Assembly: GCF_949628215.1 (NCBI RefSeq)
Contig: NW_027441199.1
Span: 1-64,000 of the forward strand
DNA: 64,000 bases
Direction of reading: 5' to 3'
Origin: Phalacrocorax aristotelis
Lineage: Eukaryota; Chordata; Aves; Suliformes; Phalacrocoracidae
Part shown: one piece after another, positions 31,906 to 43,169 of the stretch
How the letters are laid out: each line of letters begins with the position of its first letter
Position numbering within the stretch: position 1 is the stretch's first letter
Notes under the pieces: generated by a model
The model's database searches: none
What the model was told of the DNA's origin: nothing
What the model saw: only the letters and a program-made list of their open reading frames with translations
Program-made: the position numbers and the translations under genes

Positions 31906-34013
31906 CTAGACCCTAAGGAGGTGGTGGGCCAAATGTCTGTACGGGATATAGTCCGCCGTCTCAGGTGGAGAGAGCTGCGGAGGAAAGGAGGGTTAGGGAC
32001 GTTCTTGGGAGCACTGGGGTGTACTGGGAGGCAGGGGAAAGCAATGGGGTCCTTGGGGAGGATGCTGCCGGGGAAAAATGGGGTACATGATTTTCTATGG
32101 TGGTGCACAGAAAGCAGCAGGGCTCCTGGGGAAGGGGGCCTCCCTGGGAGAACACTGGGGTGCAGGGTGTTCGCTGGAGTTGCAGTGGGGTGCAGTGGGG
32201 TGTACTGGGGCACACTGGAGTGTTGTGGCCATGGGAGGGGGTGCGGGTCTGGGGCCAGCAGAACTCGTGGTACCTACCTCATCCCTCTTCTCTCGCTCGA
32301 TAATGAGTCCCCCCTGTAGAGAGACCATGAGATGTCACTGGGATGTCCCCAGACCCAGCAAGGGATGAGAGGACTATATTGCCCCCCCAGTTCCCCCAGC
32401 CTGATGCCCTCCAAGTCCACGCCACTACTTACCCCTGCGCAATGACCTCCGCTTGCTTCTAATAATGCCTAGGGAAAAAAGAGCAAGGGGGTGGTCTGGA
32501 TTGGACCTTGGTGGGGCTGTGGGTGGGGCACAGGTGTCCCCAGTCCCATGGCTTCCTCCTGGTGTGAGCAGGGAAAATACCTTCTGCTCCCCCCAGCCCC
32601 ATTCCTCCAAGTTTCACCTGGGATACCTGCTCATGCAAGGACCAGGGATGGGGATGGAGACAAGGATAGCGTGGGGAATTCAGGGCCTCCAAAGAGGATG
32701 GGGGTGGGGGGGACCCAGAGACAGGGCACTGGCGTGAATTAGCAGACCCCAAGGGACTGGGCTGGGGGTGTTGAAGGGACAGGACTGCATGGGATGCGAG
32801 TGAGGGAATTCAAATGGAGAGGATACGGGGACTTTGGGTGCGGTGGTTGGCGGGGGCAGAAGGAAGAGGACTGCAGAGGGCCAAAACGAGGGGATTGGGA
32901 GAGTGTTTGGGAGTGGGGGTTCAAGGAAGGGGCCTCTGCCCCAGTGGACAGGATGAAAGGAAAAGGACTGAGGGGAAAGATGGAAAGAAAGGCATTGGGA
33001 ACGATTGAAGGGAGGGCATTTGAGGACCCTGGACAGGACACGGCAGAGACCCTGGGGAGGAGATGCCTGAGGGGACCAAAAGGATGGGATGGGGAGGCCA
33101 AAAAGGGAGGCATGTGGGGGCACCAAGACAAGAAACCGGTGGGGGCCCTCACAGGAGTTTGCAGTGGACCCTCCCAGGGAGGAGAGAGGTCTGACCATCC
33201 AGTGAGGAACTGTCGTGGTTTAGCCGGCAGCTCAGCCCCACACAGTCGCTCGCTCACTCCCCCACCGGTCGATGGGGGAGAGAATCAGAAGGGTAACGCT
33301 CGTGGGTTGGGATAAGAACAGTTTAATAATTAAAATTGAAAGAAACAACAGCGGAAATGCAACGTAAAGGAGAACAACAAGAGGCGCAAAACCCCGGGGG
33401 GGGGGGGAGGGGAACGAAATGCCGAAACAAACCGCACGCGACGCAGCCGCTCACCGCCCGCTGACCCGACGCTGCGCCGCTCCCAAGCCGCAGACTGCCC
33501 CCCCTTCATATACTGGTCATGGTGTCACATGGTATGGAATGAACATGCCATTGGCCAGTCGGGGTCAGCCGCCCCCACCATGGCCCTGCCCCTCCCAGCC
33601 CCCCGCCATGCTGCGGGAAGCTGGAAAGGTAGCCGACCCCCCACGGTGAGGAGAATTAACCCCTTCTCAGCCAAAACCAGCACAGGAACCCATTCTCTAG
33701 GCACCAGAGGCTTAACTGCAAGGGAAGCGGAGGGAACAGATGGAATTGTGGGAGGGAGAAAGCTGCATTGCGCAGGGCTGGAGGTGCAGGGCAGCCTGGA
33801 GGAGCCCCTGGCTTGGGAAAGGGAGCGGCCAAGTCAAGGGGTTTTGTGCTCACCACTACAAATTTAATTCTGCAGGAAAGCTGATGTCCTACAGCCAAGG
33901 CCCATCCCAAGCCTTGAGCCCTCCCTGTGGCATTGGGGACTCACCTGAGCATCTTCCAGGGTGCACAGCAGGATGGTGAAGAGCAGGGCCACGCTGAGCA
34001 CTGTGACCTTCAT
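31906..34013 (-). CDS. Small secreted prohormone-like protein, four coding exons (left arm copy)
   Basis: Exons 33945-34013, 32433-32468, 32278-32313 and 31906-31974. All introns are phase 0 with GT/AG ends. The 69-residue product begins MKVTVLSVALLFTILLCTLE (signal peptide, about 23 residues), then has a 22-residue acidic/Gly segment with one Cys ending in R-E-K-R, a furin-type site, and a 24-residue C-terminal peptide beginning DELSPPETADYIPYR. I do not recognise the family. The layout (signal exon, short second exon, furin site, short C-terminal part) recalls osteocalcin/MGP genes, but the disulphide Cys pair and Gla motif are absent. The stop TAG is followed at once by a GTGAGC donor, so an untranslated last exon is possible. 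The coding exons are identical to the right-arm copy. An LTR sits in intron 1. Confidence 0.65.
33211..33684 (-). mobile_element. Solo LTR (B subtype) in intron 1 of the small gene (left arm)
   Basis: Starts TGTCGTGGTTTAGCCGGCAG and ends CAGCCAAAACCAGCACA, with a perfect GGAAC duplication on both sides (33206-33210 and 33685-33689). Its sense strand is the same as that of the host gene. It holds the 12-base G run that differs in length from the right arm. Confidence 0.93.
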
Positions 34014-34041
34014 CTTCCCCTGCGGTGTGGCAAGTCGAGGG

Positions 34042-34116
34042 TGAAGCTGGAGAAAGTGAGGGGCAGATTTATCCCTCCCAGAACTCCTCCTTACCCCGCC
34101 CCGCCCCCCCCCCGGA
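34042..34116 (-). promoter_or_regulatory. Promoter of the small secreted-protein gene (left arm)
   Basis: In sense: a GGGGCGGGGCGGGG GC-box array, then GGGATAAATCTGCC (TATA-like ATAAAT) about 55-60 bases before the ATG at 34013. This leaves a short 5' leader of about 30 bases. Mirror of 52641-52715. Confidence 0.6.
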
Positions 34117-36018
34117 GCCTCCAGGGCAAAGCCAGGCATGGCAGAGACACCAGCCCTGGCAACAAGCCCCGCCTCGGCACAGAGTGGCTCCCGCCTCTGG
34201 CACGGATCCAACCACCTTCCCTGGCCTCAGTCCACCTTCCTGCATGGGGCACCTGCACGTGGAAGGGCCCAGGCATCTGGGGGAGGTGAGGGCAGACGCC
34301 GGCACCCCTGGCAGCCGGGCACCCTATGGCGGCAACCCACTGCTCCAACACGAAACCATCCTCCAACAGCCCCCCCAAAGACAGATCCCCCCACCTGCCA
34401 GTGCCCCTCACCTCCCAGCACTGCCATCTTCCAGTGCTGCTTGCCTCCCAGAGCAGCCTTTCATTCCAGGACCCCCCTAGAGATGATGCCAGCCTCAAAC
34501 CAGGTGTCTCTAAGCAGAATTGTCTCTGACCCCTCTCCAGCCCCTTGGGTAAACAGGGGACTGGGACTGATCCCTCTTCTTGGGGCACCAGGGACCCTGA
34601 GATGAGGAACACTGGGAGGTGGGAGGACAACCTGGGGCACAGGCAATGGGGACAGCCAGGTGACTGGGACCTTCAGGCACTGGAGGCACTGGGGAGCACT
34701 GGTGAATGCTGGGCACTGGGGGAGGAGGGCTCCACTTGGGAGAAGTGCTGGGGTTGGTTGTGGTGGTCAGCTCCAGCCTACTGCAGGCCTCAAACTGGTC
34801 CAGTCCCCAGCCATGGCCTCCCCAGAGCAGAGAACAGAGGGGAATATCCCCTGCCCTGGCCCTCACGCTGCCACTGCCCGGGGCCACCGTGCCCTCCCAG
34901 ACAACCTGGGTCCCACCCCGTGGAGCTGATCCTGGGCGGTGGGTCCCAGTGACTCTGTCCCCAACAAGGCTCTGGCTCCAGCCCTGCCTGGAACTCAGCC
35001 ATAGCTCACCAAAGGCCCTTGTCCCCAGGGAGAGTCCCTTCAATGCCCTTGTCCTCAGCCCAGGCCAGCGCTATCCCTGAGCAGGATGTGGCTATTCAGA
35101 GGGACACGCTGAAGCGTCTGCTTGTCCTCGTGCAGCCACTCAGAGCTAATTGCAGGGACGGAGCTGCCCTGGCAAGAGGAGGAACGTTTGTGCCGCAGCA
35201 TCTCTGATAAGCCGTGTCTGTCCATGGCCCGTGGCACAAGGAGCCCATTCAGCACAGGAGAGCGTGTGATCGGGGGCGGAGTCGGGTGGTTAATGCAGCC
35301 TGGGTGCCTGGCCTCCCTCCCACCCCAGCAGCGGGCATAGCCCCCCCCCCAGAGGAGGGCAGTGCTGGGGGGGTCTGGCGGGGAGCAGGTCCTGGGGCAC
35401 CCCACACGCCAGGGATTCCTCACTCCCCTTGGGACAGGCTGGAGCCCAGAGGCGGGGGCAGTCCCAGGGTAGCAGCCTGAGAGCCGGGGTGTTGCTCTCC
35501 TTCGGGAAAGCCTGGTGGCAGCGGAGTCCTGCAGGAGCAGCCTGCGTGCTGGAGCAGGGGCACTGCATCCCTTTCCCTCTCCCATCCGTCTGCTCTGCAG
35601 CTATCCCTGGCTTTCCAGGGTGGTTTCCTTCACAGCACCCCTGGCCCAAACATCACCATCCTGGGGCCCCTGGGCAGCATCCTCTGGCTGGTGTGGGGCA
35701 GGGGCAGTGTGGGATCGTGTACAACTGGTTCAGGTCTCCATGCTGGGTGGGGAGAGCCGCTGGGTGAAGCTGCCAGCCTGGCTCACACAATTCAAGCAAG
35801 ACATTTTCCAGCAATCCAGCACCGATGCACCCATTCTTTCCAGTCGTGACACTCACACAATCTGCCGTCACTGCTCTTTTCGAGGATGCAAGTGCCCCAG
35901 ACAGCAGAGGGAAAGAGCTGGTACCTCTGTTGGCAGGGACATAGTCACAGTGAAGACGGGCATATTTTGGATCAACAAGCCCGCAGGACATGTTTACTTG
36001 TCTCTTTCGGTAGCTGAT
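34117..36018. other. Unassigned upstream DNA (left arm)
   Basis: GC-rich, with CACTGGG/GGTGGG-type short repeats (34,600-34,760) and many open frames that follow composition. No gene recognised. One arm-to-arm substitution lies at 35959. Mirror of 50738-52640. Confidence 0.4.
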
Positions 36019-36568
36019 TGTCCTGGTTTCAGCTGGAATAGAGTTAGTTTTCCTCCAAGCAGCTGGTATATTGTTGTGTTTTGGATTTAGCATGAGAATA
36101 ATGTTGATAACACACTGAAGTTTTAGTTGTTGCTAAGTAGCGTTTACACTAAGTCAAGGACTTTTCAGCTTCCCATGCTCTGCCAGGTGCACAAGAAGCT
36201 GGGAGGGAGTACAGGCCAGGACAGCTGACCCAAACCAGCCAAAGGGATATTCCACACCATATGATGTCATGCTCAGTATGTAAGCTGAAGGGGGAGTTGG
36301 CTGGGGGCAGTGACTGCTGCTCAGGGACTAGCTGGGTGTTGGTCAGCAGGTAGTGAGCAGTTGCATTGTGCATCACTTGCTTTGTATACTCTGTTTGTTT
36401 TTTACTTTATTTCAGTTATTAAACTGTTCTTGTCTCACCCCATGAGTTTTCTCACTTTTGCTCTTCCTGTTATCTTCCCCAACCCACCAGGGCCAGGGGT
36501 GGGGGGGTGGGAAAGCGAGCGAGCGGCTGTGTGGTGCTTAGTTGCTGGCTGGGGTAAAAGTAACCACA
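36019..36568 (+). mobile_element. Solo LTR (A subtype) (left arm)
   Basis: Starts TGTCCTGGTTTCAGCTGGAA; includes GATGTCATGCTCAGTATGTA (decayed CRE/TATA region), ATTAAACTGTTCTTGTCTC, and ends near GGGGTAAAAGTAACCACA. The 3' end is diverged, so the target duplication is not clear. Mirror of 50188-50737. Confidence 0.85.
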
Positions 36569-39054
36569 TGTAATGAGCAGCAAATCCTGTAGCCGCGCTG
36601 AGCAACAGGCATTGGACTCATTGCCTGTACTGAGTTCATGAGACATCAGCATGATGATAGCAGATCCATGAATACGTCGTAAGGCTGGCACGTTCCTCTG
36701 TTTGTTATGTTGCACAGTAAGTCAAGCTACCACGCTGTGCTTCCCAATCACCGTTCACTTCCAAAGCCACCCAGCAGTCCACATCACATGTCTGAAAGTA
36801 AAATAGTGCTCTGTTTTAGTCCTATGTTTCTAAGGGTGTGAGGATAATTTCTTTTTGTGAGAGACAAGCTGGGAATCAAAGGCTGACGGTAAAAATCTGG
36901 TTTAGGTTTTGAAGTCAGTGGGGAGTTTGCCTGAGTTTCAGTGAAACCAAGGCGTTACTGTTTTTGTTCCCATGATGATACAGACACCTGTCACGACTTC
37001 AAAGAAAGCCTGTCTAGTTTTATCCACACGAAAAGAGATAAATACAAATACACTGATAAGTGGTTCACGAGAACTGTAAATGGCTCAGATTCTTCATTGG
37101 CATTATATGTCATTTTTCAGGGTTATGGATAAGGTTATATCTTTATGTGACATTAACTGTAGATAAGAGATGTGTTGTGGATCAGTTGTGAAAAGGTTTA
37201 AGGCAACTGACTTGAGTATTTGCTTTGAAATTGCCCGAAGAGCAGGCAGTCACCTGGAAGATTTTCATTCTGACTGCTTCTGCTTTGTGCATTATTTACT
37301 CGATAGCTAAGCTACAGTGTTGAATTATTTGTCACGCATTTAAATGTGCTGTGATGGCTTTTTGTATTCTGAAGTTATTTTGAAAAGAATTGATGAATTG
37401 TACACACTGTCACAGTTGAGGAATATTGACTTAGGAGAGGTCAAGGCTGCCTTTGAGATAAGTGTAAATCAGGTGGGTGGCATTTGACAGCCACTTAACA
37501 TTAAAGGTGCTATTCAGGAAGATCCCATCTGTTGGTTTAATGGTATCGCAAAAGACATGCTCGTGTTTCTGTAACAGTAGCGTATTGAAAAAATAGTGTA
37601 ATGAGTTTGCTGGTTGGGCAAAGAGATGGATGAGAGACTCTAGACGGTTGGTCTAAATTGTAGCTAATCCTACCCACGTTGCCTCCCTTCACCTTCTCCG
37701 AGCAGGACTGAGAGCACTTCTGGAAGTTCCTCTGTTTTCCCTGCAGTCGCTTCTGCGAGGCAACGGAAATTTTACCACGTTTATTTTCCAAATGAAGTTT
37801 TAGTTCTCCTCAGGCTTTGACCTGCAGTGAGGTATGCTGCTGTTTTACAGAGGGAAAGGGGAGAAAAAGAAAGGTGCATGTACTCCTTCTTTGGTGGAGA
37901 CCCTTGGTTCATCTGTTCATCTTGTATACTTCTATAGGGTTGGAGCCTAAGTGATCACCCCAGCTCTCCCCTCTGCCATTTGGAGATGTATCTTCCCCTG
38001 TCTCATTGTAGGAAACCCAGGGATGGAGGCAGGGAGGGAGAGAGAGGCTGACAGAGGCAGGCATGAAAGGGGAGGAGAAGGGAGTGCGGGGTAGATGCCA
38101 GGGGGAGAGGCAGCTCTGCAGCACTGGCAGGTGTGTCAGTGGGGGCCCTGTTTTCCTGACATTGACATCTTGCTTCCCATCTCCCAGCACCCTCCAGTTC
38201 CCAGTGTCCCTTAGTACCTGCAGAGGGTGGGGGGAAGGACAGCACTCAGCAGGGCATCTCTGCCCCGCTGTACTGCTTTTGGCTGCAATAGAGTTAACAA
38301 CAGATTTGTCCAGAGGGTAGGTATTAGAGGGCACTTACAACTGTTAGATCTGTTTAACAGTTGCTGGTCATGATATTGACTTATCTGTTCTCAACATTAA
38401 TTTATCTGATCTGTGCCACGCTCCCTTTTTTGTTGTACATGTTAAAGGCTCGATTTGGCTTTTGCAGTTTGCTGTGCTCGGTAGCGCTTGTGGTGTTTTG
38501 TCTGGGAGATGTATTGTAAAAGCACTGGCCTTGAGCTCTGATCTGGTATTTGGGCTCTACACTGATGCCATTACTCTACTTTGGGAATCACCTCATGGAG
38601 ACAGTTAACAATCACACTTTTCCCCTTTTCTCCTCAGAGAGGCTTTTGGTGGAGAAAACACAGAATGGCACCTCCAGCGCCGCCTTCTCTGTGGCAGTTG
38701 TTTTCTCCCTTGTTACAATAACTCTTCAGTATCTTGAACATCCTTGGGTAACCAAAATACTCCTATCGGTGCATCTCAGGAATACTTTTTCAGCTTTTTC
38801 TAAGGTTAACCAACTATTTTGGAATATCACCCAGGGATATATGCCCCAAGGCAGTGTGGTTATGGGTGGCAAGGCATGTGGGAGAATATGGGCAGGTACC
38901 TAGAATGGTTGTCACTTCTGATGGTCAGGAACTTCAGCCCAAACAAGTGCGGGACCCTGATGAGGTTTCTCTCTCCTGCAGAGCTGGCAGCCCTTCAGGG
39001 TCATCTGCCAGGTACCCCCTCTCTGCTGGGACTGACTGGGGCTTGTGGGGCAAA
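36569..39054. other. Unassigned DNA (left arm)
   Basis: No gene or repeat recognised. Mirror of 47702-50187. A GGGAGGGAG-rich patch (38,025-38,075) encodes composition-driven frames. Confidence 0.4.
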
Positions 39055-39753
39055 GGGGGCCCAGCAGAGAAGGACCTGGGGGTGCTGGCTGACAGCTGGC
39101 TGAACATGAGCCAGCAGTGTCCCCAGGTGACCAAGAAGGCCAACAGAGCATCCTGGCTTGCGTCAAGAACAGCGTGGCCAGCAGGAGTAGGGAAGCGATC
39201 GTGCCCCTGTACTCGGCACTGGTGAGGCAGCGCCTCAAATACTGTGTTCCAGTTTGGGCCCCTCAGTGCAAGAAGGACATCGAGGTGCTGGAGCGTGTCC
39301 AGGGAAGGGCAATGAAGCTGGTGAAGGGTCTGGAGAACAAGTCTGGTGAGGAGAGGTTGGGGGAGCTGGGGTTGTTTAGCCTGGAGAGGAGGAGGCTGAG
39401 GGGAGACCTTTTTGGTCTCTACAACTACCCGAAAGGAGGCTGTAGTGAGGTGGGTGCTGGTCTCTTCTCCCAAGTAACCAGCGATAGGACGAGAAGAAAT
39501 GGCTTCATGTTGCGTCAAGGGAGGTTTAGATTGGGTAGCGGGGAAAAATTTGTTTACCGAAAGAGCGGTCAGGCATTGGAACAGGCTGCCCCTGCCCAGG
39601 GAGGTGGTGGAGTCACCGTCCCTGGAGGTGTTCAAAAACCATGTAGACGTGGCACTTTGGGACATGGTTTAGGAGGCATGGTGGGGTTGGGTTGGTGGTT
39701 GGACTTGATGATCTTAGACGTCTTCTCCAACCTTAATGATTCCATGATTCTAT
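39055..39753 (+). mobile_element. CR1 LINE 3' part (left arm)
   Basis: From AGAGAAGGACCTGGGGGTG through the ORF2 C-terminal block ([40 protein letters not shown]) to CTTCTCCAACCTTAATGATT and ATTCTATAAT. The frame is open for 212 codons, so the copy is rather young. It belongs to the same subfamily as the CR1 at 20370-21347. Confidence 0.93.
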
Positions 39754-40313
39754 AATTAGTAAAAACAGGCTAAATTCACATCCATTGGTTAGTAATTATC
39801 ACCTTGTCTTCTATTGGTTAGTTGTATTTTAATTAGCCTCGCTAGCTATGTAAATTGGCACGCATGCTCCTTAAGGGAGTGAGGGGCCAAGTCTTCTCAG
39901 TCATGAATTGAGTCAGTGGTTGTCATCTCCCCCTGCTGCCTTTACCTTTCCCCTAGTTACCGCAGTTTTGCCTGACTTCACGCTTTATCACGCAGCTTTC
40001 AGCGTCTTCTGAGGCAGGATGTTCCCTTTTATGAGTCTCTCAGTTCTTCTTCAAGGATATAGTCGTAAAACAAATGCTTCCTTATCTCTCAGTTCCCTCC
40101 TCTGACCGCCAGATTCTGTTCTGCAAAGCTGACATGGCTCATTGTTATTACTTAGTAGAAAATTCCATTTTCTGCAAGATATCAGCAGGACTAGGGAGCT
40201 GCAGCACAGGACACAGGAGAAGGGGCTGTGGCCTCAGCAGTGGGAAAGCATGAGGAGGAGGGCTGGGGCAGGCCAGAGGGAGACTGCTCTGCAAAGAGAG
40301 CCTGCAAGACTAC

Positions 40314-40386
40314 CGCAAAAGCCCTGGCTTGAACCAGGGACCTTCAGACCTTCAGCCTGAGGCCCTCCCAGCTGAGCTGCTTTGGC
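40314..40386 (-). tRNA. tRNA-Phe(GAA)-like sequence, probable pseudogene (left arm)
   Basis: Mirror of 46370-46442, where the cloverleaf is described. One C:T mismatch in the acceptor stem, one G:A in the T stem and a G discriminator make activity doubtful. Confidence 0.65.
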
Positions 40387-41035
40387 CTTGCTCTACAAGT
40401 TGTTCTCCAGGAGCAGTCACAGGCTGGCACACAGGTGGTGTGCTCCTCAGTGAGCTTCCTGGGGGAGAGGCTGTCCCCAGACCAGGCGGAGGTGAGGTGG
40501 CCTCTCTCTGCATGTCCCTGCCGTGCTGACCATGCCACGAGCCCACCTCAGCCCGCTCCTGGGAGGCTTCATGCAGCCCTCCAAGAGCACTGCTGGAGCT
40601 GCCTCTGGCTCAGAGCCTGCCCAGCAGCGAGAGGATCAGCATCCCTAGAGACCCAGTGCGCTGCAAGCAGGGGCAGAAGATGGGACATCGGACTGACACA
40701 GACGGAGGAGCTGGGACATCGGGGCGAGCAGCACAGAGCTCCCAGCTTGCGCCCAGCACACTGGCTCACAAGCATGCTGGCCGGAGCAGGTTGGATTCAA
40801 AGCTGCAAGGGTTAAACAGTGAGGCTTGCCTGGCTGTGCCTAAGGGTGAGCCATGCAGGAGCAATTGGCAGTAAAAAGAATAAAGGGGCTTGATCACCAT
40901 GGAGTAGAGAGATGGAGAAGGCAGGATAGCAGGCAAGCAAGCAGGCAGGCAAGAAAAGCAAAGCAAGCCAGTGAACCGGCACCAGGGACCTAGACCCCAC
41001 TTACTGCCAGACTGAAGGTAAAACTGTCCCTTTGC

Positions 41036-41931
41036 TCACACCAGAAAGCTGCTTTCTAACCTCAGTCAGCCATCTGCACTGGAAGTTCCCCCAGGCATAA
41101 CTGGGGCATCTTCCAGGTGCCAGGGCCGCCCTTTCTGAAGGGGCTCCTGGGGAGATGGACCCTGCTGGGTGAAAGCAAGAGCTGACAAATTAGCAAAGGA
41201 CTGAATGAAGGCAGGATTACTTGTCTGTAATAGGAATCCTGTTTCACCAGCAAGTGTTTCTGAGGGACTCTATAACAAAATATGTGTGCTTGTACATGAA
41301 TTCTCCTGTGTTTTATTTCTGTCAAACAAGGCTCTGAATTTATGAAAACCATGACGTCTGTGTGTATCTCATTGGGAACTTGGCCCTTAGGCTGTGTGCT
41401 TGCTGCCTTTGGCTTTAGCGAGCCCGATTGTGTGGGCACCATTTGAACTGATTTCCATAAACCCACTTTTTTGCACTTTTTACTGCTTGCCTGACAGCAG
41501 ACTTTTCTTTTTCTTTTGTGTTGGTCTGAGCTTATCCAGGGTTGGCCAGGTTGTCAGATATGTGTCTGAAGAAATATTTGCCAGGAAAAGAGAAAATTAC
41601 CCTGTTAGGTCTGTGGGTTTTGAGAATTTGCCTTAACCCTTTACCCTCTCGTGTCCTTGAGTCTTCCTCCATACTGCACTGGGTGGCATCTGGCAATGGG
41701 CTGTCCTGGGTCTGGGTCACTGGTTGCTTTTCAGCACCTAGACCAATTGCAGTAAATCCGTAGCGTGGACTCCCCTGCCCCCATACTGTACAGGAACCAC
41801 ACTAAGTGCAGTGTGTTGGCAGCCCTCGCTCCTCCACACAGACCCTATTGGACAAATTAATCAATTTTATTCTGCTGTCCCCTGGAGTCCCTGATGTCCC
41901 CAAGTGTCTTGCATATCCATGATGTCCCAAG
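41036..41931. other. Unassigned spacer DNA
   Basis: No gene recognised. The end (about 41,870-41,931) is TG/CCC-rich intron-like sequence related to that before the MVP exon at 42723. Confidence 0.4.
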
Positions 41932-41975
41932 AACTCAGAGGTTGATATGCTCAGGCATGTTTGGTTTTGATGAAG
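41932..41975 (+). pseudogene. MVP: Truncated duplicate of the MVP exon start
   Basis: AGAACTCAGAGGTTGATATG then CAGGCATGTTTGGTTTTGAT resembles the first 45 bases of the MVP exon at 42723. It is followed by a repeat (GTGCCCCAACATCCTTAATG) also found before that exon at about 42650. This indicates a tandem duplication of exon start plus intron of about 0.8 kb, later split by an LTR. Confidence 0.65.
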
Positions 41976-42048
41976 CCCCATGTGTTCCCCGACATCCCCA
42001 GTGCCCCAACATCCTTAATGCCCCCAGGTGACCCCGATGTCCCCAGAT

Positions 42049-42607
42049 GTCCTTGTTTTGGCTCAGATAAGAGTTTATTTTCCTCCTAGTAGCTGGTACA
42101 GTGCTGTGCTTTGGATTTAGCATTAAAATAATGTTCATAACACTCTGATGTTTTAGTTGTTGCTAAGCAGTGCTTACACTAGTCAAGGACTTTTCCGGCT
42201 TCCCATGCTCTGCTGGGTGCACAAGAGGCTGGGAGGGGAGGGGCGCAAACAAGACAGTTGATCCAAACTGGCCAAAGGGATATTCCATATCATATGACAT
42301 CATGCCCACTACATTAACTGGGGGCAGTTAGCCGGGGGAAGCAGCGATTGTGGCTCGGGGACTGGTGGCGTCGGTTAGTGGGCTGTGTGCGGCTGCAACA
42401 CTTTTTTCCCTCCTCCCTGAGTTTCACTTCTCTCTTGTTGCTTTCCTTTTCATTACGCTATTATTATTTTAATTATTAAACTGTTTGTATCTCAGCCCAT
42501 GAGTTTTCTTACTTTTGCCCTTCTGATTCTTTCCCCCGTCCCCCTGTGATGGGGGGGGAGTGAGTGGCTGTATGGTGTTTAGCTGCCTGCCAGGTTAAAC
42601 AATAACA
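42049..42607 (+). mobile_element. Solo LTR (A subtype) in the spacer
   Basis: Starts TGTCCTTGTTTTGGCTCAG and ends near AGGTTAAACAATAACA. It has ATATGACATCATGCCCAC (decayed CRE region) and TTAATTATTAAACTGTTTG. It separates the truncated MVP exon copy from the fuller one. Ends are diverged, and no clear target duplication remains. Confidence 0.85.
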
Positions 42608-42722
42608 ATGAAGCATCACATGTTCCCCGATATCCCCCCATGTCCCCAGTGCCCCAACATCCTTAATGCCCCCAGGTGACCCCAATGTCCTCAAGTGTCT
42701 CACATGTCTGTGCTGTCCCCAG

Positions 42723-42922
42723 AACTCCAATAGTCTCATCTGCTTGGTCATGTTTGGCTTTGATGAGGGTGGGCAGCTCTGCTTTGCCCCAAATGGGCTG
42801 CTGGTTATGGGCATCAACAACCAGAGCGCAGAGCCCTCAGACCAGTGCACCTGTGATGATCTGCAGCACCATGTCCAGCTGGCCATCAAGATTGCCACCA
42901 AATCCCAGGAGGCCATCGCCAG
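42723..42922 (+). pseudogene. MVP: MVP shoulder-domain exon, fuller copy
   Basis: Acceptor CTGTCCCCAG, donor GTCCCT. Reads NSNSLICLVMFGFDEGGQLC, FAPNGLLVMGINNQSAEPSD, QCTCDDLQHHVQLAIKIATK, SQEAIAR, aligning with human MVP around AVFGFE, FPQNGLVV, VDVQSVEPVDQ and [20 protein letters not shown]. This is the exon that should precede the HEA exon found in the arms, and it lies on the plus strand as the right-arm MVP exons do. The frame is open, but neighbouring exons are missing, so it is a fragment. Confidence 0.9.
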
Positions 42923-42971
42923 GTCCCTGTGTACCCCCTTGTCCCACCAGGTCCTTCCTGTGTCCCTCCAG

Positions 42972-43015
42972 TTAGAGATCAAGATCAGTGCTAACTCCCA
43001 GGAGGCCACTGCCAG
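42972..43015 (+). pseudogene. MVP: Second copy of the MVP exon end
   Basis: After CTGTGTCCCTCCAG it reads LEIKISANSQEATAR with a GTGCCC donor, repeating the end of the exon at 42723-42922 (LAIKIATKSQEAIAR). It is a partial tandem duplication within the intron. Confidence 0.75.
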
Positions 43016-43169
43016 GTGCCCCTCTGTGCCCCTTGTGTCTCCAAATGTCCCTCCATGTGCCCATGCCCCACTATGTCCTACCATATCTTTCAACGTTTCC
43101 TTATGTCTCCCCCATATGCGCCATGTTGCCATATACCCTATGTCCTCCCATATCCATCATGTGGTGAAT

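Larger units (their letters stand above)
22759..41035 (+). repeat. Palindrome, left arm (at least 18.3 kb)
   Basis: Every feature here recurs in reverse complement in 45721-64000. Paired coordinates sum to 86,756 near the centre and 86,759 farther out. The whole shift comes from two homopolymers (10 versus 11 bases near 34,105/52,650; 12 versus 14 near 33,398/53,355). The inner edge is exact: GTCCCTTTGC ends at 41035 and pairs with GCAAAGGGAC starting at 45721; the next bases no longer pair. Substitutions found: 23896/62863, 30496/56263, 30521/56238, 35959/50797 and 40832/45924. I compared the shared translations and chosen DNA stretches and not every base. The outer edge is unknown because the mate reaches the window end. 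Confidence 0.97.

Noticed and set aside
33574-36090. Long GC-rich frames upstream of the small gene as proteins
   Set aside because: They overlap each other in several frames, lack recognisable domains and follow base composition.
39117-39755. A 212-residue open frame as a host gene
   Set aside because: It is the C-terminal part of CR1 ORF2, recognisable by [17 protein letters not shown] and the CR1 tail.
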